A stretch of DNA of 64,000 nucleotides, from contig JBFLKU010000019.1 of NCBI GenBank assembly GCA_040883315.1, positions 1-64,000 of the forward strand, read 5' to 3'. Both the position numbers and the translations under genes were made by a program. Of this stretch, positions 58,908 through 64,000 are shown piece after piece. Each line of letters begins with the position of its first letter. Within the stretch, counting starts at the first letter, position 1. The notes beneath the pieces were generated by a model, which was given only the letters and a program-made list of their open reading frames with translations, searched no databases and had not been told where the DNA came from. The stretch is from JAFGUF01 sp040883315. GTDB taxonomy: Bacteria > Bacillota > Clostridia > Christensenellales > UMGS416.

Positions 58908-60623
58908 CTAATTTCTATGTTGTGCTTTAAATGAATTAGAATAATTGATAATCTGTTTAGCGTGCTCATCACTTAGTGAGCTCATTGTGGTTCCTCCCAC
59001 CAGACGTGAAATTTCTTTGTATTTTTCATCTGCAGTCAGTTTATTTATTATTGTTTTTGTTGAATTGTCCTCTATTCTTTTTGTAATAAATAGATGATTA
59101 TCAGAAAGTGCTGCTATCTGTGCCGAGTGTGTTACGCAGATGACCTGCCTGTTGGAAGCAATCACAGCCATCTTTTCGCCAACCACCCTGCTCATTTCGC
59201 CGCTTATTCCGGTATCTATTTCGTCGAATATCAATGTATCGATATCATCAATCTGGGCTGTAATACTTTTAAGCACAAGCATAATTCTGCTCATTTCACC
59301 CCCGGATACTACAGAGTGCAGCGGCTTTATCGCCTCTCCAAGGTTGGTTGATATCAAAAATCTAACATGGTCAATGCCGTTTTTGCCCAGCATATATTCC
59401 CCATCATCGTCAGTGATAGCCTTAAACTCAGTTTCAAACTGCGAATTTTCCATCCCTAAGTCAGCAAGCTGCTCTAGTATTTTTGATTTCAAACTCATAG
59501 AAAAATCTTTTCTGATATCAGACATCTGCTTTGCATACTCAAATGATTCATCATAAAGAGCCTTTTCTTTTCTTAATAACTCATCTAGTATTATCTCATG
59601 TTCGTCTAAAACCAGCAGTCTTTCACCTATTTGCTTTCTATATTCAATTATTTCATTCACATCAGAGCCGTATTTTTTGCTTAGCCGCCTTAGCAGGCTC
59701 AGCCTGTTTTCAATCTCTTCCAAGTCGCTAAGATCAAAATCAAATGAGTGCTCTAGGACTCTCACTTCATCTGATATATCATCTAGTTCAATCATAGTCT
59801 GCTCAAGCCTCTTGGATAGTTCCTCATGGCTTTTGTCCATCTCTGCAAGCGCAGCTATATTGTCATAGGCGATCTGCAGCAGAGCTGATACAGCAACACC
59901 ATCCTCACTTCCAGAAAGAGCATAATGGGCATTATCGATGCATTTTTTAATATCTTCAGAATTGAGCAAAATATCTCTTTGCTCCTTTAAATATGTGTCT
60001 TCATCTTCCTGTAGCTTCGCTTCGTCTATTTCACGCACCTGAAATTGATACATCTCTATCTGCCTTTGGCGCTCCAGTTCATTTAGCTGCATAGACTCTA
60101 TCTCTTCTTTGGTTTTCGAATATTCATTATATTTTTGGATATATAGTCTCTTTAGCTGCGATAATCTTTCGCCGCAGAATCCATCTATCACCTTGAGGTG
60201 ATTAGATTCATCCAGCAGAGACTGATGCTCGTGCTGACCGTGAATATCTACAAGAGACGATGTGATGCTTTTAAGCTGCTGAAGTGTAGCTATATGACCA
60301 TTGATTTTACAAACATTTCTGCCGTTTGCAGACAGTTCTCTTATAACTACGAGCTCATTATCGTCAATGTCAAAATATCCTTTTAAAAGTGCTTTTGACA
60401 GCGGAGATTTGCTTAAATCAAACACACCTTCAACCACTGCCTTGTCTGCACCTGTTCTAATCAGGTTCTTGTCTGCTCTTTCTCCAAGTGCCAAATTTAC
60501 AGAGTCTATAACTATAGATTTACCTGCGCCCGTTTCACCTGTCAGAATGTTCAGACCGTCTTCAAATTCTATTTCTACTCTTTCTATTACAGCTACATTT
60601 TTTATGGATAGATATAATAGCAT
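58908..60623 (-). CDS. recN: DNA repair protein RecN
   Basis: SMC-like ATPase for double-strand break repair, 571 residues. Walker A GETGAGKSIVIDSV (about 32-45), long coiled coils from about 150 to 370, signature VSGGEMSRIMLVLK and Walker B TLIFDEIDTGISGE. AAGG lies 8 nt before ATG. Last gene of the dxs-tlyA-nadK-argR-recN operon, an order conserved in clostridia. Confidence 0.96.
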   Translation of the reverse strand: MLLYLSIKNVAVIERVEIEFEDGLNILTGETGAGKSIVIDSVNLALGERADKNLIRTGADKAVVEGVFDLSKSPLSKALLKGYFDIDDNELVVIRELSANGRNVCKINGHIATLQQLKSITSSLVDIHGQHEHQSLLDESNHLKVIDGFCGERLSQLKRLYIQKYNEYSKTKEEIESMQLNELERQRQIEMYQFQVREIDEAKLQEDEDTYLKEQRDILLNSEDIKKCIDNAHYALSGSEDGVAVSALLQIAYDNIAALAEMDKSHEELSKRLEQTMIELDDISDEVRVLEHSFDFDLSDLEEIENRLSLLRRLSKKYGSDVNEIIEYRKQIGERLLVLDEHEIILDELLRKEKALYDESFEYAKQMSDIRKDFSMSLKSKILEQLADLGMENSQFETEFKAITDDDGEYMLGKNGIDHVRFLISTNLGEAIKPLHSVVSGGEMSRIMLVLKSITAQIDDIDTLIFDEIDTGISGEMSRVVGEKMAVIASNRQVICVTHSAQIAALSDNHLFITKRIEDNSTKTIINKLTADEKYKEISRLVGGTTMSSLSDEHAKQIINYSNSFKAQHRN

Positions 60624-60665
60624 TCTTGTACCTTCCCGTTTTTATTTGCTCACTATTATATCATA

Positions 60666-61118
60666 TTATGCGAGCAAGTTGCTAAATTTTTCGCAAATTG
60701 CATCGCCGTCAATTTCTTCATCTAGTATTATCATTATGCAGTTGTCCCCAGCTATTGTACCAAGTATCCCATCCCAGTGAAGCGAATCAATTGTTTCTGC
60801 CGCCGCATTGGCACTTCCGCTTAGTGTACTGATAATAATCAGGTTGCCAGATCTCTTTACAGACAGTACACTTTCATAAAAAATTCTTAATTTTCTTCCC
60901 GAAAGTTTGTCTGCTGCTTTGTCCTGTGTAGCATATTTATGTTTGCCAGATTCGCCTGATATCTTTATCAGCTTCAGCTCATTAATATCTCTTGAAATAG
61001 TGGCTTGAGTAACATCAAATCCTAAATCCAAAATTTCCTGCACCAGCTCTCCCTGTGTATGTATTTCCTTTTTCTCAATAGTGTCAAGAATAGCAAGCTG
61101 TCTCTGATTCTTAGTCAT
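60666..61118 (-). CDS. argR: Arginine repressor ArgR/AhrC
   Basis: Arginine-responsive regulator of 150 residues. N-terminal winged helix (QRQLAILDTIEKKEIHTQGEL and VTQATISRDINELKLIKI) and C-terminal hexamer domain ending GTIAGDNCIMIILDEE. Its target genes are not in the window. AGAGGAT lies 8 nt before ATG. Confidence 0.96.
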   Translation of the reverse strand: MTKNQRQLAILDTIEKKEIHTQGELVQEILDLGFDVTQATISRDINELKLIKISGESGKHKYATQDKAADKLSGRKLRIFYESVLSVKRSGNLIIISTLSGSANAAAETIDSLHWDGILGTIAGDNCIMIILDEEIDGDAICEKFSNLLA

Positions 61119-61144
61119 AATCTCATCCTCTCAAATTATAATGC

Positions 61145-62011
61145 TTAATTTATGCTCCAATTTATTATCTTCTTCCAAAACCTTGTATAGTAATCTTCGT
61201 TCCTAAAACGAATAAATTTTGCTTTATAGTCAGATTTCGCCACTTCAATATGCCCCTTAAGAGGTATAGATATCAAATGCTGTCCGTCCACAGTTGTCAC
61301 TACATCATGAAGCAAATCCTTTGGTATTACTTTTATTTTCACATCATCAGGTGCTATCATTGGACGTGCATGCAGTGAGTGCGAGCAAACAGGCGTAATC
61401 AATATGCAATCGATTCCCGGCAAAATAATAGGTCCTCCTGCCGACAATGAATATGCAGTGGAGCCTATTGGGCTGGATATTAATACACCATCGCCATCAA
61501 AGCTTTCGGCCAGCTGATTATTCATATATATATCCAAACGTATCATTCTGGCATATCCATGACGAGCAATATTAAAATCATTTACAGCAATTATTTTTTC
61601 TTCTACTAATTTATCTTCACTGTCAAATATTTTTGCTTCCAGCAGCAATCTTTCTTCTATGCTGTATTCTTTATTTAGAATCTTATCAATTGCAAAGTCT
61701 ATTTCATCAGTTGATATTTCTGCCAAGAAACCTTTTCTTCCAGCATTTATGCCAATAACAGGAACACTCATTTTGCCGCAGCTTCTAAGGACAGAAAGCA
61801 ATGTTCCGTCTCCGCCTATTGCGAAAATCAAATTTACAGCAGAAGAAAACTCATCTAAAGCTTTAGCGTCGGCTATTACGCTCTCATATATTCTTATATC
61901 AATTTTTTTCTTGGATAATTTATCTTGAAGTTCATCTTTTATTTTATCTATTTTTTTGTTTGTACCGTTGGTAACAATTCCAATGGTCAAATCATTATTA
62001 TTACTATTCAT
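61145..62011 (-). CDS. nadK: NAD kinase
   Basis: Makes NADP from NAD and ATP or polyphosphate; 288 residues from the chosen start. Signatures: FAIGGDGTLLSVLR, INAGRKGFLAEIS, the NE/D site around DGDGVLISSPIGSTAYSLSAGGPI, and DGQH near the C-terminus. The ATG at 62011 is preceded by TATAAT with a 6-nt gap and no ribosome site; an ATG five codons earlier (62026) overlaps this -10 box. Leaderless expression from an internal promoter is possible, in addition to operon readthrough from tlyA. Confidence 0.94.
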   Translation of the reverse strand: MNSNNNDLTIGIVTNGTNKKIDKIKDELQDKLSKKKIDIRIYESVIADAKALDEFSSAVNLIFAIGGDGTLLSVLRSCGKMSVPVIGINAGRKGFLAEISTDEIDFAIDKILNKEYSIEERLLLEAKIFDSEDKLVEEKIIAVNDFNIARHGYARMIRLDIYMNNQLAESFDGDGVLISSPIGSTAYSLSAGGPIILPGIDCILITPVCSHSLHARPMIAPDDVKIKVIPKDLLHDVVTTVDGQHLISIPLKGHIEVAKSDYKAKFIRFRNEDYYTRFWKKIINWSIN

Positions 62012-62017
62012 GCTAAT

Positions 62018-62023
62018 ATTATA
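62018..62023 (-). promoter_or_regulatory. -10 box of a possible leaderless nadK promoter
   Basis: Minus-strand TATAAT (62018-62023), 6 nt before the chosen start codon. The -35 region is weak, so this is tentative. Confidence 0.4.
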
Positions 62024-62045
62024 CATTATTTTTAATTATATTAAA

Positions 62046-62852
62046 CTACTTTTTTGTATTTTTATGCACAGAATGTGCATTATTCACTATTTCCGATGCA
62101 TTTATCTCAATCGGGGCTATACTCTTTCGACAATATATTAAAAATTCGATGTTCCCTTTGGGTCCTGTAATGGGGGAAAAATCAAGCTGCTGCAGCTTAA
62201 AATTAGTAGATAAATTAATATAGCTGCATACTTTTTCTATTGTTTCAATGTGAGTTTTTTTGTCTCTCACGATTCCGCCCTTTCCTACGCTTTCTCTTCC
62301 GCATTCAAACTGCGGCTTAATTAGTCCTATAAAAAAAGCGTCATCTTCTGTACATTCATCGATGGCGTTAATTAATTTCGTTAATGAAATGAAGGATGCA
62401 TCACATACAGCTCCGTCATATTTTTGTCCTGTTGTATCAGTAGTCAAGTATCTTGCATTGGTGCGCTCAAATACCTGCACTCTTTCATCGTTTCTAAGCT
62501 GCCAGCTAAGCTGTCCATATCCTACATCCACAGCACACACCTGCTTAGCTCCATTTTGCAGTAGACAGTCTGTAAATCCGCCTGTAGATGCACCTATGTC
62601 TAGCACTGACATGCCCTCCACTTTCACCAGAAATACTTCCAGCGCCTTTTCTAGCTTCAGCCCGCCTCTGCTCACATATTTAAGCTTTTCTTTTATTCTA
62701 ATATCGTCATTTTCTTTTATGATTTGAGAGCTTTTATCTGCAACAATTTCATTAACAAGCACTTTGCCTGCCATTATCAGGCGCTTTGCCTGCTCTCTGG
62801 ACTGACATTCGCCAATTTCCACCAAATACACATCCAGCCTGCTACCCTGCAT
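62046..62852 (-). CDS. tlyA: TlyA-family rRNA methyltransferase (hemolysin-like)
   Basis: Predicted 2'-O-methyltransferase for rRNA with an N-terminal S4 RNA-binding domain (RLDVYLVEIGECQSREQAKRLI) and a C-terminal FtsJ-like SAM domain: VLDIGASTGGFTDCLLQNGA and DASFISLTKL; 268 residues. GAGGG lies 6 nt before ATG. It overlaps dxs by 11 nt and precedes nadK. Confidence 0.93.
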   Translation of the reverse strand: MQGSRLDVYLVEIGECQSREQAKRLIMAGKVLVNEIVADKSSQIIKENDDIRIKEKLKYVSRGGLKLEKALEVFLVKVEGMSVLDIGASTGGFTDCLLQNGAKQVCAVDVGYGQLSWQLRNDERVQVFERTNARYLTTDTTGQKYDGAVCDASFISLTKLINAIDECTEDDAFFIGLIKPQFECGRESVGKGGIVRDKKTHIETIEKVCSYINLSTNFKLQQLDFSPITGPKGNIEFLIYCRKSIAPIEINASEIVNNAHSVHKNTKK

Positions 62853-64000
62853 TTTTGCCCTCTTTATTTTTTTCTACTTCTTTAATTATTCTTGCGATTC
62901 CTTCTGCGTTTAGCGAATGCTCATTATAAATATATTCCTTTGAGCCTTGTTCAATAAATTTGTCATCATAGCCAAGGCAAATTACATGATTGGCATTCAT
63001 ATCATATTTATTAATATGCTCAAGCACAGCACTTCCCAGCCCGCCTTGCAGCAGATTATCTTCAATCGTTATTATAGTTTCATATTTATCCGCTATTGAT
63101 TTAAGCATCTTATTATCTAAAGGCTTTATACATCTAGCATTAAAAACGTCTGCAAAATTATATATTTTATCCGTCTTTATTGCATCTACGCATTTTACTA
63201 AAAGGTTGGAATTTGAAATCAATGCAATTTTTTTGTCTTTTGCATTTGTCACCTTTGTCCAGCTTTTCAAATTATCCTGCGGGCAATTGTACAAATTATG
63301 TACAGGCAGTTGATTCCCTAATAGTATCGCACTTGGCTGATTTATAGAAAACACGTATTCAAGTGTGTTCTTGGCTTCATATTCTGTAGCAGGAGAAAAT
63401 ACATTTAGATTTGGTATATGCCTCAAGAAAGAAATATCATATATCCCCTGATGTGTTTCGCCGTCGTTTCCTACAATTCCGCTATTATATACTAAAAATA
63501 CAACCGGTAAATTCTGTGCACATACATCGTGGATTATCTGGTCATACGACCTTTGTAAAAATGATGAATATACGCTAAAGCACGGCTTCATTCCGCCTGC
63601 TGCTAGCCCTGCCGCCATAGTAACGGCATGCTGCTCCGCTATTCCTACATCAAAAAATCTGTCAGGATATATTTCTTTGTATTCATCCAGTCCGCAGCCG
63701 CCCTGCATAGCCGCAGTTATTACACAGATTTTATCATCCTTTTTTGTCAATTCAATCAATGTTTTAGTCATATGCGCAGGCAGATTATATTTTTCTTTGT
63801 TTTTCTTTTCACCTGTTTTTATATCAAATGCTGACGTGCTATGATATTGATCCGGCATCTGACTGGCATATTTGTATCCTCTGCCTTTTCTTGTTTTGAT
63901 ATGTATCAAAACCGGTCCATTTATTTCCTTGCACTGCTCAAAAATTCTGGACATTGAAGAAATATCATGACCATCGAGTATGCCAAAATATTTAAATCCC
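62842..64000 (-). CDS. dxs: 1-Deoxy-D-xylulose-5-phosphate synthase, 5'-truncated by the window
   Basis: Thiamine-diphosphate enzyme of the non-mevalonate isoprenoid pathway. The visible part, about 386 residues, includes the end of the first domain (GFKYFGILDGHDIS), the transketolase-like segment DVGIAEQHAVTMAAGLA, FLQRSYDQIIHDV and GNDGETHQGIYDISFL, and the C-terminal domain. The reading frame continues past base 64000, so the N-terminus is missing only because the window ends. First visible gene of the dxs-tlyA-nadK-argR-recN operon. Confidence 0.95.
   Translation of the reverse strand, partial: GFKYFGILDGHDISSMSRIFEQCKEINGPVLIHIKTRKGRGYKYASQMPDQYHSTSAFDIKTGEKKNKEKYNLPAHMTKTLIELTKKDDKICVITAAMQGGCGLDEYKEIYPDRFFDVGIAEQHAVTMAAGLAAGGMKPCFSVYSSFLQRSYDQIIHDVCAQNLPVVFLVYNSGIVGNDGETHQGIYDISFLRHIPNLNVFSPATEYEAKNTLEYVFSINQPSAILLGNQLPVHNLYNCPQDNLKSWTKVTNAKDKKIALISNSNLLVKCVDAIKTDKIYNFADVFNARCIKPLDNKMLKSIADKYETIITIEDNLLQGGLGSAVLEHINKYDMNANHVICLGYDDKFIEQGSKEYIYNEHSLNAEGIARIIKEVEKNKEGKNAG

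Noticed and set aside
1..64000. CRISPR array, transposon, prophage or integrase
   Set aside because: No regularly spaced direct repeats and no transposase, integrase or phage structural protein were found anywhere in the window.

Overview
The window comes from a low-GC Gram-positive genome of the Clostridia type (Bacillota). The signs are the T-box leader on a valS operon, the yabE-ksgA and dxs-tlyA-nadK-argR-recN gene orders, the DUF512-der-plsY cluster, GerMN lipoproteins, a PrsA-type foldase and A/T-rich sigma-A promoters with 16-17 bp spacers. Most of it is chromosomal housekeeping DNA; I see no insertion sequence, prophage, integrase or CRISPR array. No species can be named from the sequence alone.

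Layout. 1-9.5 kb, minus strand: lipoprotein, PAP2 phosphatase, DUF4867, purA, a sugar-ABC ATPase, folC, valS, and a T-box with Val specifier GUC that also controls a 64-residue membrane protein. 9.8-14.3 kb: TetR regulator, DUF1292, then the overlapping DUF512-der-plsY operon. 14.3-17 kb: an isolated, A/T-rich 899-residue protein with a TIR-like N-terminus, the best candidate for an undescribed defence gene. 17-24.5 kb: LacI-xylB, BlaR1/BlaI with two perfect operators, an acyltransferase, and a roughly 210-nt structured RNA just ahead of homoserine kinase. 24.5-36 kb: TtcA-like protein, an asymmetric ABC exporter pair behind an apparent leader-peptide attenuator, HIT, ksgA, yabE-like, mntP, recG, a YgjP-like peptidase and an AEC transporter. 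36-42 kb: uppP, HAD, murG, nudix, rnr. 42-51.8 kb: an orphan gene, tRNA-Glu, a secreted protein, a response regulator-kinase-GerMN-GerMN operon, a GlpP/phospholipase pair, a flavodiiron protein and flavodoxin. 51.8-64 kb: ilvN-ilvC, purB, rpsF-ssb-rpsR, tRNA-Arg, a 4Fe-4S membrane protein with a 46-residue CXXC partner, a PrsA-like foldase, and the dxs(partial)-tlyA-nadK-argR-recN operon.

Working together: MurG and UppP serve peptidoglycan precursor synthesis. PlsY and the PlsC-like acyltransferase serve phospholipid synthesis. PurA and PurB act in the same AMP branch. IlvN and IlvC belong to branched-chain amino acid synthesis, whose product valine is sensed by the valS T-box. KsgA, Der, RNase R, S6 and S18 serve ribosome biogenesis and RNA turnover.

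The least ordinary signals are: (1) the TIR-like 899-residue protein; (2) the RNA before thrB, closed by an 11-bp stem that begins at the predicted transcription start; (3) the promoter-uORF-terminator arrangement before the exporter genes; (4) at least four, perhaps five, genes without a Shine-Dalgarno sequence whose -10 box lies only 6-8 nt before the start codon, as expected for leaderless mRNAs. All calls rest on reading the sequence; no database search was run.
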